Below, piece by piece: positions 1 through 7,217 of a DNA stretch of 9,013 nucleotides. The notes below the pieces were generated by a model. It was not told where the DNA came from. It did not search any database and saw only the letters and a program-made list of their open reading frames with translations. Both the position numbers and the translations under genes were made by a program. The stretch spans positions 1 through 9,013 of the forward strand of contig CAMLHU010000070.1 of assembly GCA_946479825.1 (NCBI GenBank), read 5' to 3'. Within the stretch, counting starts at the first letter, position 1, and the number at the start of each line of letters is the position of its first letter. Source of the DNA: an uncultured Gemmatimonadota bacterium (lineage in GTDB: Bacteria; Gemmatimonadota; Gemmatimonadetes; Gemmatimonadales; GWC2-71-9).

Positions 1-155
1 ACAAGACCGCGAAGATCGACTCTGGGAAGGCCGCGATCGCCTACGACGTCGACTTCGAGGCGATCGCGAACACCAGCAACGCCGGCGCCTCCGGCGGCTA
101 CTCGCCGATCAAGATCACTTTGACCAACGCCGTCGCCTCCGGCACCTACCTGTGA
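1..155 (+). CDS. Probable major tail (tube) protein, C-terminal fragment
   Basis: An open frame enters from the left edge (first whole codon at base 3) and ends at TGA 153-155, giving 50 visible residues that end in ASGTYL. The fragment alternates polar and hydrophobic residues (KIDSGKAAIAYDVDF; then YSPIKITLTNA), as expected of beta strands, and has a Gly/Ser/Ala-rich turn between them. The identity is inferred mainly from position: in siphoviruses the gene directly before the tail assembly chaperones is almost always the major tail protein, which polymerises into the tail tube. No family-specific motif can be read in so short a piece, so another tail protein is possible. Its stop codon overlaps the GAGG Shine-Dalgarno (154-157) of the next gene, which suggests coupled translation. 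Confidence 0.6.
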   Translation, partial: KTAKIDSGKAAIAYDVDFEAIANTSNAGASGGYSPIKITLTNAVASGTYL

Positions 156-162
156 GGACACC

Positions 163-528
163 GTGACCCGCATCAACCTGCCGTCGGGCGGTTGGATCGA
201 GCTACGCGACCCGCGCGAGCTGAAGGCCCGCGACAAGAAGGCCATCATCCGCAACATGCAGCCGCCAGACGAGGCGAAGCCGCTGGGCTTCGCGCTCGAC
301 GTGGCCGACGGCCTGGCCTGCATGCTCATCGCCGCCTGGGAGATCCCCTATCTGCCCGGCGCCCCGCTCCCCAGCGCCGACCCGGCCCAGCTCGACGAGC
401 TGACCATCCCCGACTACGACGCGGTGATGGACGCGGTGCGCCCCGCCCAGGAGCTGCTGTTTCCCCGCCCAGCCACACCGGATGACCACGCCGACCCGAC
501 GTCCCCTACCGGGCCCGTGAGCGGCTGA
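163..528 (+). CDS. Tail assembly chaperone, short form (lambda gpG analogue)
   Basis: A 121-residue protein from a GTG start with GAGG at 154-157, five bases upstream. In the family, this protein and its frameshifted long form coat the tape measure protein and recruit tail tube subunits; they are absent from the finished virion. The visible pattern fits actinophage chaperones: an N-terminal WIELRDPREL block (residues 11-20), a basic segment (KARDKKAIIR, 21-30), a helical middle with AAWEIPYLPG (57-66), and a Pro/Asp-rich tail ending DPTSPTGPVSG. Its place between the tail tube gene and the tape measure gene is diagnostic. The last 14 codons overlap an open -1 frame that has no start codon of its own, so the frame is expected to be read on into a longer product. 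Confidence 0.82.
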   Translation: MTRINLPSGGWIELRDPRELKARDKKAIIRNMQPPDEAKPLGFALDVADGLACMLIAAWEIPYLPGAPLPSADPAQLDELTIPDYDAVMDAVRPAQELLFPRPATPDDHADPTSPTGPVSG

Positions 529-743
529 GGGCGCAGCTCACGGGCTGGGACGTACCGCCCCCACTGCCGGGGGAGCCCCAGTGGCTGGCGGAGGCGGCGG
601 ACTACTGGTGGTGGCTGGACCGCTACCACCTCACCCCCGACCAGGTCGACGAGCTGCCCGCGTGGCTTCTCGACCGGGTGCGGGTGGTCGCCACGGTCGC
701 CGAGGAGGTCCGGGCGGAGCAAGCCCGCCGGACGGAGGGGTGA
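163..743 (+). CDS. Tail assembly chaperone, long form by -1 frameshift (lambda gpGT analogue)
   Basis: The -1 frame relative to the short form is open from 486 (just after TGA 483-485) to TGA 741-743. It encodes a convincing protein: YRARERLRAQLTGWDVPPP, then a Trp-rich helix with DYWWWLDRYHLTPDQVDEL, then a charged helix ending EEVRAEQARRTEG. It contains no ATG or GTG before base 678, deep inside the domain, so it is best explained as the T-type extension of the chaperone. The shift must happen between 486 and 528. The only codon there whose tRNA re-pairs well one base back is Pro CCU at 505-507 (C CCU to CCC). A slip there joins residue P115 directly to Y and gives about 193 residues in total. 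A perfect 10-bp hairpin follows at 513-545. Known family behaviour: only a minority of ribosomes shift, and the T part binds the tape measure. The exact junction is inferred. Confidence 0.78.
501..507 (+). promoter_or_regulatory. Candidate -1 ribosomal slip site (G UCC CCU)
   Basis: In the short-form frame the codons here are UCC (502-504) and CCU (505-507), preceded by G501. After a -1 slip they would be read GUC and CCC. Pro CCU to CCC keeps full pairing with a GGG anticodon, whereas Ser UCC to GUC pairs poorly, so a slip on the CCU codon alone is most likely. No canonical X XXY YYZ heptamer with both codons able to re-pair exists in the 486-528 overlap. The site lies five bases before a perfect hairpin, the usual spacing for a stimulatory structure. 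Confidence 0.55.
513..545 (+). promoter_or_regulatory. Predicted frameshift-stimulating RNA hairpin
   Basis: Bases 513-522 (gcccgtgagc) are an exact inverted repeat of 536-545 (gctcacgggc), a 10-bp perfect, GC-rich stem that can be extended by one G-U pair (512/546). The loop is 13 bases (523-535) and contains the short-form stop codon TGA (526-528). The stem starts five bases after the candidate slip codon. A second, weaker stem follows (ccccc 558-562 with ggggg 569-573). The position over the chaperone frame overlap suggests that it pauses the ribosome and promotes the -1 shift. This role is inferred; the inverted repeat is directly visible. Confidence 0.65.
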
Positions 744-749
744 GGCGCC

Positions 750-1178
750 GTGGAGATCTCCCTGCAGGGCGTCGAGCGGTTCGTGGCGGCGGTCGAGCAC
801 CAGGTGACGGCGACCGTGGCGGCCACCCGGCAGGCGGTGGCCACTGCGGCCCACGCCGTCGAGGACGAGATCAAGAGGCAGTTGACGACGTCCTCGCACC
901 GCCGGGGCACGCCGACCCCGTCGGCGCCCGGGGAGCCCCCGTCGCTGGTGACCGGCAACCTGCGCCGCTCGATCCGCGTGCAGGGGCCCACCGCGGGGGG
1001 CGCGATGCGGTGGGAGGCCAGCGTGGGTCCCACCGCGATCTACGGCCGGATCCAGGAGCTGGGTGGTGTCGCCGGGCGTGGTGCGCGCCTGCCGGCCCGC
1101 CCGTACGTCGCCCCCGGTCTGCGTGCGGCCCGGGGCCGCATCGAAACCGCGTTCCGCCAGGCCTGGGCGAGGGGGTGA
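750..1178 (+). CDS. HK97 gp10-like tail component
   Basis: A 142-residue protein from GTG 750, with GAGG at 742-745, six bases after the chaperone stop. Motifs match the HK97 gp10 (tail completion/neck) family: PGEPPSLVTGNLRRSI (residues 60-75), IYGRIQELGG (97-106) and the hallmark LPARPYVAPGL (114-124) before a C-terminal helix. The N-terminal half (1-48) looks like a long amphipathic helix, also usual for the family. Family members help close or join the tail at the head-tail interface. Its position is odd: in HK97-like genomes gp10 lies before the tail terminator and major tail genes, whereas here it sits between the chaperones and the tape measure, so in this phage it may have a different role in the tail. 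The family assignment is firmer than the function. Confidence 0.75.
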   Translation: MEISLQGVERFVAAVEHQVTATVAATRQAVATAAHAVEDEIKRQLTTSSHRRGTPTPSAPGEPPSLVTGNLRRSIRVQGPTAGGAMRWEASVGPTAIYGRIQELGGVAGRGARLPARPYVAPGLRAARGRIETAFRQAWARG

Positions 1179-1184
1179 GGTGAG

Positions 1185-3218
1185 GTGGCGGAGTCGTTCC
1201 TGCCCCCGGTGGTCGCGGTGCTCACCGCCAACATCAGCGAGTTCAAGGCCAAGATGGCCGAAGCTAAGACCGAGATGGAGGGCGCCCAGAGCACCGCCGG
1301 GCGGATGGGCGCCCTGGGGAAGACCGCGTTGCTGGGCCTGGCCGCCGGCGCGGTGGCCGTGGGCGCCGAGAGCGTGAAGATGGCCAGCAACTTCCAGGCC
1401 ACGATGGAGTTGATCGCCACCCAGGCCCACGCCGGCCAGCAGGAAGTCGACGCGATGTCGAAGGCGGTCCTGGACCTGGCCCCCACCGTGGGTATCGGCC
1501 CGGAGAAGCTCGCCGAGGGCCTCTACCACGTCGAGTCGACGGGCCTGCGCGGCAAGGACGCCTTGGACGTGCTCACCGCTTCCGCGAGAGAGGCGGCGAT
1601 GGGCATGGCCGATTTCGACTCGGTCACCTACGCCATGTCCGGCGTGATGTCGGCGGCGATGAGGGACGTCAAGGACGCCGCCGACGGGGTGGCCTACCTG
1701 AACACCATCGTCGGCACCGGCGACATGCGCATGCAGGACTTGGCCAACGCGATCGGCACCGGCGTGCTGCCAACGTTCAAAACCGCGGGCCTGGGCATGC
1801 GCGACTTCGGGTCGGCGCTGGCGGTGCTCACTGACAACTCGATGCCCGCCGAGGTGGCCGCCAACCACCTGAAGACTGCGGTGCAGCTGCTGCAGAACCA
1901 GTCGGGGCCGGCGCAGAAAGCCCTGGCCGAGCTGGGCATCAAGGCCGGCGAGCTGTCGGCGGACCTGAAGAAGCCCGACGGCCTGCTGGTCGCCGTCGAG
2001 GACCTGAAGACCCACGTTGACGAGGCGGCCAAGCACGGCAAGGACGCCGGCGCCCTGCTGTCGAAGGCCTTCGGCGGGGCCCGGTCGGCCTCGACGGTGA
2101 TGGAGCTGGTCGACGAGCTGGACAAGCTGAAGAGCAAGTACGACGCGATGGGCACGGTGGCCACCCGGGCCAGGCAGCAGGAGGAGGACTGGGCCAACAC
2201 CCAGAGCACATTCCGGCAGAAGATGAAGGACCTGGGCGCCCAGTTCCAGACGTGGGCGATCGACGTGGGCCAGGTTCTGCTCCCGGTCCTGTCCAAACTC
2301 GCCGACTGGTTCCTGGGCTCGGTGCACTGGATCGGCGACCACCACGCCGCCCTGGCCGCGCTCGCCGGCGCGGCTCTGCCGCTGGTCACGATGGGGGTCT
2401 GGGCGCTGGTCTCGGCCGTCTGGGCGTTCACCGCCGCCCTGCTGGCCAACCCGATCACCTGGGTGGTCGCGGCGTTCGCGCTGCTCGGGGTGGCGATCTA
2501 CGAGCTGATCACCCACTGGGACAAGGTCAAGGAAGTCACTCAGAAGGTCTGGCAGGCGATCAAGGACTGGATCCACGCCCGGATCGAGGACGTCAAGACC
2601 AAGATCCACGAGATCGGCGAGATCCCCGGCAAGGTCGCGGACTGGTTCCAGCAGACCAAGGATGCCGCGGTCCGTAAGTGGAACGAGCTGGTCGACTGGG
2701 TGCGGGGCATCCCGGGTCGCATCAGCGACGCCCTCGGCAACTTGGGCCACGTCCTGTGGGACGCTGGCGTGTCGATCATCAAGGGCTTCCTGGACGGTCT
2801 GAAGGCCAAGTTCCAGGATGTGATGAGCTTCGTCGGGGGCATTGGCGACTGGATCGCCGCCCACAAGGGGCCGATCGACTACGACCGGACCCTGCTCACC
2901 CCCCATGGCCACGCGATCATGTCCGGCCTGCTGTCCGGCCTGCAGGAGGGCGGGGCCCAGGTCCAGGACTACCTCGACGACTTCACCGGCTCGATCGGGG
3001 CGCTGGGCACCGGGGGGACGCTCACGGTCACCGGGGGCCTGGCCGGTCCCGTGGCCACCGCCGGCGCTGGTGGGCCTGCAGTTCAGGTGGTGAACGTGAC
3101 CGTGCAGGTGCAGGGGTCGCTGGTCCACCAGAGCGACCTGCGTCGCGTCATCCAGGACTTGTTCCTGCAGCACAACCTCCGCAACGCGTCCAACGGCTTG
3201 TCCGTGGGCCTCGTCTGA
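1185..3218 (+). CDS. Tail tape measure protein
   Basis: A 677-residue protein that sets tail length and is ejected with the DNA. Residues 14-35 (TANISEFKAKMAEAKTEMEG) and a small hydrophobic patch at 46-60 begin a TP901-type tape measure N-terminus, followed by MASNFQATMELIATQA (66-81) and a long Ala-rich helical region to about 350. Two strong hydrophobic segments lie at about 388-421 and 423-441 (NPITWVVAAFALLGVAIY), as in tape measures that enter the host membrane. A Trp-rich amphipathic stretch follows (450-560). The conserved tail-end motif HKGPIDYDRTLLTPHGHAIM lies at 560-579, and the C-terminus is Gly-rich and then charged. At about 0.15 nm per residue the length predicts a tail near 100 nm. 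No peptidase or lytic domain is visible. Start GTG 1185 follows a GGTGA GGTGA repeat that contains both the previous stop and the Shine-Dalgarno. Confidence 0.93.
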   Translation: MAESFLPPVVAVLTANISEFKAKMAEAKTEMEGAQSTAGRMGALGKTALLGLAAGAVAVGAESVKMASNFQATMELIATQAHAGQQEVDAMSKAVLDLAPTVGIGPEKLAEGLYHVESTGLRGKDALDVLTASAREAAMGMADFDSVTYAMSGVMSAAMRDVKDAADGVAYLNTIVGTGDMRMQDLANAIGTGVLPTFKTAGLGMRDFGSALAVLTDNSMPAEVAANHLKTAVQLLQNQSGPAQKALAELGIKAGELSADLKKPDGLLVAVEDLKTHVDEAAKHGKDAGALLSKAFGGARSASTVMELVDELDKLKSKYDAMGTVATRARQQEEDWANTQSTFRQKMKDLGAQFQTWAIDVGQVLLPVLSKLADWFLGSVHWIGDHHAALAALAGAALPLVTMGVWALVSAVWAFTAALLANPITWVVAAFALLGVAIYELITHWDKVKEVTQKVWQAIKDWIHARIEDVKTKIHEIGEIPGKVADWFQQTKDAAVRKWNELVDWVRGIPGRISDALGNLGHVLWDAGVSIIKGFLDGLKAKFQDVMSFVGGIGDWIAAHKGPIDYDRTLLTPHGHAIMSGLLSGLQEGGAQVQDYLDDFTGSIGALGTGGTLTVTGGLAGPVATAGAGGPAVQVVNVTVQVQGSLVHQSDLRRVIQDLFLQHNLRNASNGLSVGLV

Positions 3219-3230
3219 GAGGGAGGCGTC

Positions 3231-6074
3231 GTGGCCCTGCCCAACCCCAGCCGCCCGGTGTTGTCGGCGATCGCGGATTTCACGGCAGGCCCGCCGAATA
3301 CCCCCGGTGCCTCCCGGGTGAGCCTGTCGTCCCGAGGGGCGGCAGTCACCGAGATCTCCATCAGCCGTGGGCGGCAGTACGAGCTGGGCACGGTCGAGGC
3401 CGGCACGGCGTCGCTGTCGATTCACGATCCGGGCGAGTTGCTGAACCCGGCCAACACGACCAGCCCGTGGAACTCCGGCGGTAACTCCCTGCTGCCCTAC
3501 CGGTGCATGCAGGTCGGGGCCTGGTGGAACGCCGCCACCAAAAGCCTCGCCGGGAACTTGCTCAACAGCAACAACCCCATCCCCGGGCAGCCCGTCCTTA
3601 CCTACAAGGGCGCCCAGGTGAGCTACGGCTACGACCCCAGCTTCGAGGCGTGGTACCTGCTCACCTACGCCAACAACGCCACCGCGGCCCCGGCGACCAT
3701 GCCGGCGGACGGTACGTATCCGGTCACGGCGATCACCGTGAACGCCTCCGGCGGGTACTACGGGTACCTACCGCGGTGGGTGCCGGGCCAGACCTACTCG
3801 GTCACGATGGACATCTACGCCCCCGCGGGGTCGACGGTGACCGCGGTGTACGGCAGCTCGCAGGTGTCCACGACCACGACCGGCGTCTACCAGTCGCGGA
3901 GCCTGACGGTGACGGCCGTGGACGGTCACCGGCTCGACTTCCACGTCTCGGCTGGTGCCTACCCGGTGACGTTCTACATCGCGAACATCTGCCCCGTCGG
4001 CCTCATCCCGGGGTGGTCGCAGACTGCCGGCTCCCAGATGCGTCCGACGCTGTCGCGCGCGTGGGACGGCGCCTACAGCCTGGGCAGCGTCATGCAGTCC
4101 GCGAACGACAGCTTCAGCCTGCCCCTGGCGACGGTGCCAGGACTGACGTACACCGTCAGCGCCTACTGTTATGGCCTGAGCTCGGGGACCGTGGTGCGCA
4201 TGTCGGCCGCCGGGACGGCGGCGAGCACCAACGTGTCCGACGCCTGGCAGCGTTTGTCGATCACGTTTGATGCCACGGACGCGGTGACCACCGTTTCGTG
4301 GTCGTGTCCCTCGGCCGCGAGCTACCCCGCCTCCATCTACGTGGACGCGCTGCAACTGGAGGTCGGCACCTCCGCCTCGGCGTTCACCGCGTCGGGCCCT
4401 CGGTGGTATCCGCTGTACACCGGCTACATCGAGCGCTACCCCCAGACCTGGGTGGACGTCGGTATGCGGGGAATCAGGCCCTTGGAGGCCGTGGACGCCT
4501 TGTCGGTGCTGACCCGGACGGTGATCAGCCAGTCCTACGCGGCCACGATCCTCGCCGACAACCCGTCGGTGTGGATCCCCTACAACGACGCCTCGCTGCC
4601 CCAGGCCGTGATCTACCCGTCAGGCAACGGGAGCGCCACGGGATACACGCTGGTGGGCAACGGCGGAAGCGTCAGCTTCCAGGGGGACACTTTCCTGGAC
4701 GGCTCCCCGGCCGTGGCAGTGATCCAGCAGAACAGCAGCCCCCCAGGGGCTGGGGACAACACCCGGATCACCTACCTGTGCACCAGGGGCACCACCGTCT
4801 CGCTGAACCCGCAGGACTGCACCATCGAGGTCTGGCTGAAGGTCTCCGCTGGCAGCCCGAACCTGGGCGCGGCGAGCGTCCCGCCAACGGAGAACATCGC
4901 CATCGAGCCGGGTGGCCCTCAGTACCAGATCGGCTGGGTCACCGCGGCGGGCGGGATCCTCTGTTGGTTCTACGCCGACCCCAACGGGACCACGGTCGGA
5001 CCGGACCCGGTGGTGTCTAGCGGTGGCTTCACCGGCTACCCGGACGACCAGTGGCACTACCTGGCGATCCGGCTCGTTGGCGGAAACGGGTTGAACGCGG
5101 TCACGGACGACCAGATCGGCGGCGTGGCGCTCATCAGCCCGAACCCCTCGACTGCGGTGGGCCTGAACAACTTCTACCTACAGTCCGAGACGTACTGGAA
5201 CGACCCGGTCACCAAGATCTCCGTCGCGCACATGGCCGTCTACCCCCGCGCGCTGACCGACGCCCAGGTGCTGGCCCACTACCGCCGGGGAGCCGGCTAC
5301 GTGGGCGAGGTGTCCGGGGCTCGGGCGGCGCGTTTGTTGGGCCAGTATTGGAGCTCGACCGGCTACACGGCCGCGCCGGGCGCGCTGAAGATGGCGCCTG
5401 ACTACGACTACAACGGCCGGGCTGTCCTGGAGGTGCTGCAGGAGATCGCCGGCTCTGAGTCGGGGTTGGTGTACGCGAACGCAGCCGGCACGATCGTGTT
5501 CGAGGACCGGGTCAGCCGGTACACGAACCAGACTGCGCTGTGGACGTTCGGTGAGAACACCGCCGCCGGGGAACTCCCCTACGAGACCATCGAGTACGAC
5601 TTCGACCCGACCTACGTCTACTCGCAGGTCAATCTGACCAGGCCGGGGAACTCGAACTTCGCTCCGATGGTCAACAGCACTGCCCAGCAGCAGTACGGCC
5701 AGCGGGTGCTGTCGAAGCAGATCCAGTGCACCTCCGATTTCGAGCTGCAGCAGGCCGGCATCTTTTATCTGGCGCGCTACGGCACCCCGAAAATGAGGAT
5801 CAGGAAACTGGTTCTCAACCCGGCGGCGAACCCCGCGCTGTGGTCGGCTGTCCTCAGCTTGGAGATCAGCCAGCGGATCACCGTGAAGCGGCGCACCTCC
5901 ACCGGTACCACAGTGTCCGCCGACTACTACGTGGAGCAGATCAACCACACCATCCGCAGTGACGGCGAGTGGACCGTGAACCTGCAGTTGAGCCCCGTGT
6001 TCGTGCCCTCCGCGTGGGTCCTCGGGGACTCCACCTACGGAGTACTGGGCTCCACGACTACCCCTGTCTACTAG
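3231..6074 (+). CDS. Dit/Tal-type baseplate protein with CBM-like and LamG-like domains
   Basis: A 947-residue minor tail protein from GTG 3231 with GGGAGG at 3221-3226. Residues 1-100 (SRGRQYELGTVEAGTASLSI, LLNPANTTSPW) and 394-430 (PLYTGYIERYPQTW, then RGIRPLEAVDAL) look like two halves of the Dit-like beta domain common in actinophages. Between them lie two jelly-roll modules. The second (about 255-390) has the typical CBM_4_9-like pattern PGLTYTVSAYCYGL, WQRLSITFDAT and YVDALQLEVGTSASAFTASG; the first (about 105-255) is a more divergent copy (PGQTYSVTMDIYAP, VTFYIANI). Residues 433-690 fit a LamG/concanavalin-like domain, from ILADNPSVWIPYND through IEVWLKVSAG to VAHMAVYPRALTDAQVLAHY. Residues 695-947 form the C-terminal hub-like part. 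Next to the tape measure gene this should form the tail tip, and the lectin-like domains suggest binding to cell-surface glycans. No catalytic motif is seen. Confidence 0.85.
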   Translation: MALPNPSRPVLSAIADFTAGPPNTPGASRVSLSSRGAAVTEISISRGRQYELGTVEAGTASLSIHDPGELLNPANTTSPWNSGGNSLLPYRCMQVGAWWNAATKSLAGNLLNSNNPIPGQPVLTYKGAQVSYGYDPSFEAWYLLTYANNATAAPATMPADGTYPVTAITVNASGGYYGYLPRWVPGQTYSVTMDIYAPAGSTVTAVYGSSQVSTTTTGVYQSRSLTVTAVDGHRLDFHVSAGAYPVTFYIANICPVGLIPGWSQTAGSQMRPTLSRAWDGAYSLGSVMQSANDSFSLPLATVPGLTYTVSAYCYGLSSGTVVRMSAAGTAASTNVSDAWQRLSITFDATDAVTTVSWSCPSAASYPASIYVDALQLEVGTSASAFTASGPRWYPLYTGYIERYPQTWVDVGMRGIRPLEAVDALSVLTRTVISQSYAATILADNPSVWIPYNDASLPQAVIYPSGNGSATGYTLVGNGGSVSFQGDTFLDGSPAVAVIQQNSSPPGAGDNTRITYLCTRGTTVSLNPQDCTIEVWLKVSAGSPNLGAASVPPTENIAIEPGGPQYQIGWVTAAGGILCWFYADPNGTTVGPDPVVSSGGFTGYPDDQWHYLAIRLVGGNGLNAVTDDQIGGVALISPNPSTAVGLNNFYLQSETYWNDPVTKISVAHMAVYPRALTDAQVLAHYRRGAGYVGEVSGARAARLLGQYWSSTGYTAAPGALKMAPDYDYNGRAVLEVLQEIAGSESGLVYANAAGTIVFEDRVSRYTNQTALWTFGENTAAGELPYETIEYDFDPTYVYSQVNLTRPGNSNFAPMVNSTAQQQYGQRVLSKQIQCTSDFELQQAGIFYLARYGTPKMRIRKLVLNPAANPALWSAVLSLEISQRITVKRRTSTGTTVSADYYVEQINHTIRSDGEWTVNLQLSPVFVPSAWVLGDSTYGVLGSTTTPVY

Positions 6075-6081
6075 GAGTGAG

Positions 6082-6357
6082 ATGATCCAGTATTTCCGGC
6101 TCAAGCCGCCCGCTGAGGCCGCCATTCAATGGGACGGCTCCAACGAGCAGGAAATTCTCGACGCAGTGCGGGCAACCGGCGCCCCCGTAGGTCCAGGTGG
6201 AATTGAGTTCGTCATCAACGCGGATGGCACGGCGACGTTCGGCAACCCCCACGGCACGGGCGGGACCTGCACGGTGCACGTGGGCGACTACGTGTTCTAC
6301 AACGCCTTCCGCGCCTACCCGCCGGACTACGTGACCGCGAACTACTGGACGGCCTGA
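6082..6357 (+). CDS. Small phage protein of unknown function (GDY/GDW-type)
   Basis: A 91-residue protein from ATG 6082, with TAGGAG at 6072-6077 overlapping the previous stop. The layout resembles a small family seen in many phages: an N-terminal MIQYFRLKPPAEAAIQWDGS with the pattern 'A-x-Q-W-x-G-x-N-x-x-E-I' (residues 13-25), and a C-terminal 'GDY-hydrophobic ... F-R-A-Y-P ... Y' block (HVGDYVFYNAFRAYPPDY, 66-83). Family members are scattered through phage late and accessory regions and no role is established as far as I know. No signal peptide, membrane segment or catalytic motif is seen. The tight spacing (7 bases after the baseplate gene, 1 base before the next) makes it part of the tail operon, possibly a small structural or chaperone-like factor. 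Confidence 0.7.
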   Translation: MIQYFRLKPPAEAAIQWDGSNEQEILDAVRATGAPVGPGGIEFVINADGTATFGNPHGTGGTCTVHVGDYVFYNAFRAYPPDYVTANYWTA

Positions 6358-6358
6358 G

Positions 6359-6916
6359 ATGACGATGCCGATTTTCACTGATGGACAGATCGTCCATCAG
6401 GGAGACCTCAACGCGCTGTCCACGGGCATCAACAACCTGGCCACCTACATGCTCGGGGCGACCCTGCCGCGCTCCTACGTCCCGATGATCAAGCTGCAGC
6501 GTGCGGCCGCCCAGACCATTCCCACGGGGACGGACACCCTCGTCTCCTGGGACACCGTGGTCGGACCCAACAACGACACCATGTGGGTGGCCAGCCAGCC
6601 GACCACGGTGTCCATCAAAACGGCCGGTTCGTATGTGGTGCTCGCTCAGGGCTCATTGGCGACAAACACCACCGGCAGCCGCTATATGCAGATCCTGCTC
6701 AACGGCACCGACTCCACCACCAACGCGGTGGCGATGGACAACCAGGCCGGAGCGAACTGGGGTGACGGCAACATGATGCGCGCCGCCGTGTTGCTCCCGG
6801 GCCTGTCGGCGGGCAGCACCATCTACCTCAACCTGTGGCAGAACTCCGGCGGCAACCTGAGCACGCTGGTCGGCCGGGGCGCGTGCACCCTTTCGGTTTG
6901 GAGGGTCGGCCCGTGA
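6359..6916 (+). CDS. C1q-like jelly-roll minor tail / receptor-binding protein
   Basis: A 185-residue protein. Residues 5-28 (IFTDGQIVHQGDLNALSTGI and on) match the N-terminal attachment segment of many actinophage tail fibre proteins ('G-x-x-V-x-x-x-D-L-N-x-L'). Residues 44-185 form a beta-rich domain with the C1q/TNF-like pattern: QTIPTGTDTLVSWDTVVG (52-69), TTVSIKTAGSYVVLAQGSL (82-100), SRYMQILLNGT (107-117), LPGLSAGSTIYLNLWQNSGG (146-165) and a closing strand ACTLSVWRVGP. Such domains usually trimerise and act in receptor binding at the tail tip. The start is ATG 6359, one base after the upstream stop; a second ATG at 6365 is equally possible because no strong Shine-Dalgarno separates them. 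Coupled translation with the upstream gene is likely. Function is inferred from fold pattern and position. Confidence 0.75.
   Translation: MTMPIFTDGQIVHQGDLNALSTGINNLATYMLGATLPRSYVPMIKLQRAAAQTIPTGTDTLVSWDTVVGPNNDTMWVASQPTTVSIKTAGSYVVLAQGSLATNTTGSRYMQILLNGTDSTTNAVAMDNQAGANWGDGNMMRAAVLLPGLSAGSTIYLNLWQNSGGNLSTLVGRGACTLSVWRVGP
6900..6905 (+). promoter_or_regulatory. Shine-Dalgarno fixing the start of the XhlA-like gene
   Basis: GGAGGG lies seven bases before GTG 6913. The same frame is open further upstream (an ATG-type start at 6835 is possible), but that extension would run 82 bases into the preceding tail gene and encodes a Pro/Arg-rich stretch typical of a shadow frame. The Shine-Dalgarno and the 4-base GTGA overlap with the upstream stop decide for 6913. 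Confidence 0.8.
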
Positions 6917-7206
6917 CCCCGGACACGACTGACCAGGACCAGTTCGGCGTCGCGCGGCTGCTGGGCAGGCTGGAGAAGCAGCTGGAGAAGATCGAGGCCC
7001 AGTTGGGTGGCATGGCCACGCGGATCGCTGAGCAGGGCGTGCGGATCGAGCGCCTGGAGCAGGACGTCTCCGAGCTGAAGGCGACCGGCGTCGCCGAGCA
7101 GCAGCACCAGATGACCGGTCGCCAGGTGATCGCCGCCTCCCTGGCCGGGTCGGTGACCACAGGCCTGATCGGCTGGTTGATCCAGGTCCTGACCGTCCAC
7201 CACTGA
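6913..7206 (+). CDS. XhlA-like coiled-coil membrane protein (lysis-associated)
   Basis: A 97-residue protein from GTG 6913, which overlaps the previous stop in GTGA. Residues 12-60 are a heptad-rich coiled coil (LLGRLEKQLEKIEAQLGGMA, then IERLEQDVSELKA). Residues about 71-94 are one transmembrane helix (VIAASLAGSVTTGLIGWLIQ), and the protein ends two His residues later. This order, coiled coil and then a C-terminal membrane anchor, is that of XhlA-type proteins, which in Bacillus prophage PBSX work with a holin and an endolysin. The gene lies 11 bases before the endolysin gene, so a role as a holin partner, antiholin or membrane-anchored lysis regulator is likely. There is no signal sequence before the coiled coil, so the coil is probably cytoplasmic. 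A single-TM holin is the main alternative. Confidence 0.72.
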   Translation: MTPDTTDQDQFGVARLLGRLEKQLEKIEAQLGGMATRIAEQGVRIERLEQDVSELKATGVAEQQHQMTGRQVIAASLAGSVTTGLIGWLIQVLTVHH

Positions 7207-7217
7207 GGAGGACCGCC

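Noticed and set aside
525..743. Independent translation start for the second chaperone frame (CTG 525 as start)
   Set aside because: CTG is a rare start, no suitable Shine-Dalgarno is placed before it, and the slip codon plus hairpin explain the frame better.
581..1183. A 200-codon plus-strand frame overlapping the chaperone end and gp10-like gene
   Set aside because: The product is a low-complexity Arg/Gly/Ala/Pro sequence typical of an off-frame read; the overlapping frames carry recognisable tail protein motifs.
414..3425. A 1003-codon open frame on the minus strand opposite the chaperone, gp10-like and tape measure genes
   Set aside because: It lies wholly antisense to well-supported genes, its product is rich in Arg/Gly/His/Pro without domain patterns, and stop-free shadow frames are common in such GC-rich DNA.
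6835..6912. A 26-residue N-terminal extension of the XhlA-like protein
   Set aside because: It would overlap the C1q-like gene by 82 bases and is Arg/Pro-rich, whereas GGAGGG correctly spaced before GTG 6913 gives a clear start.
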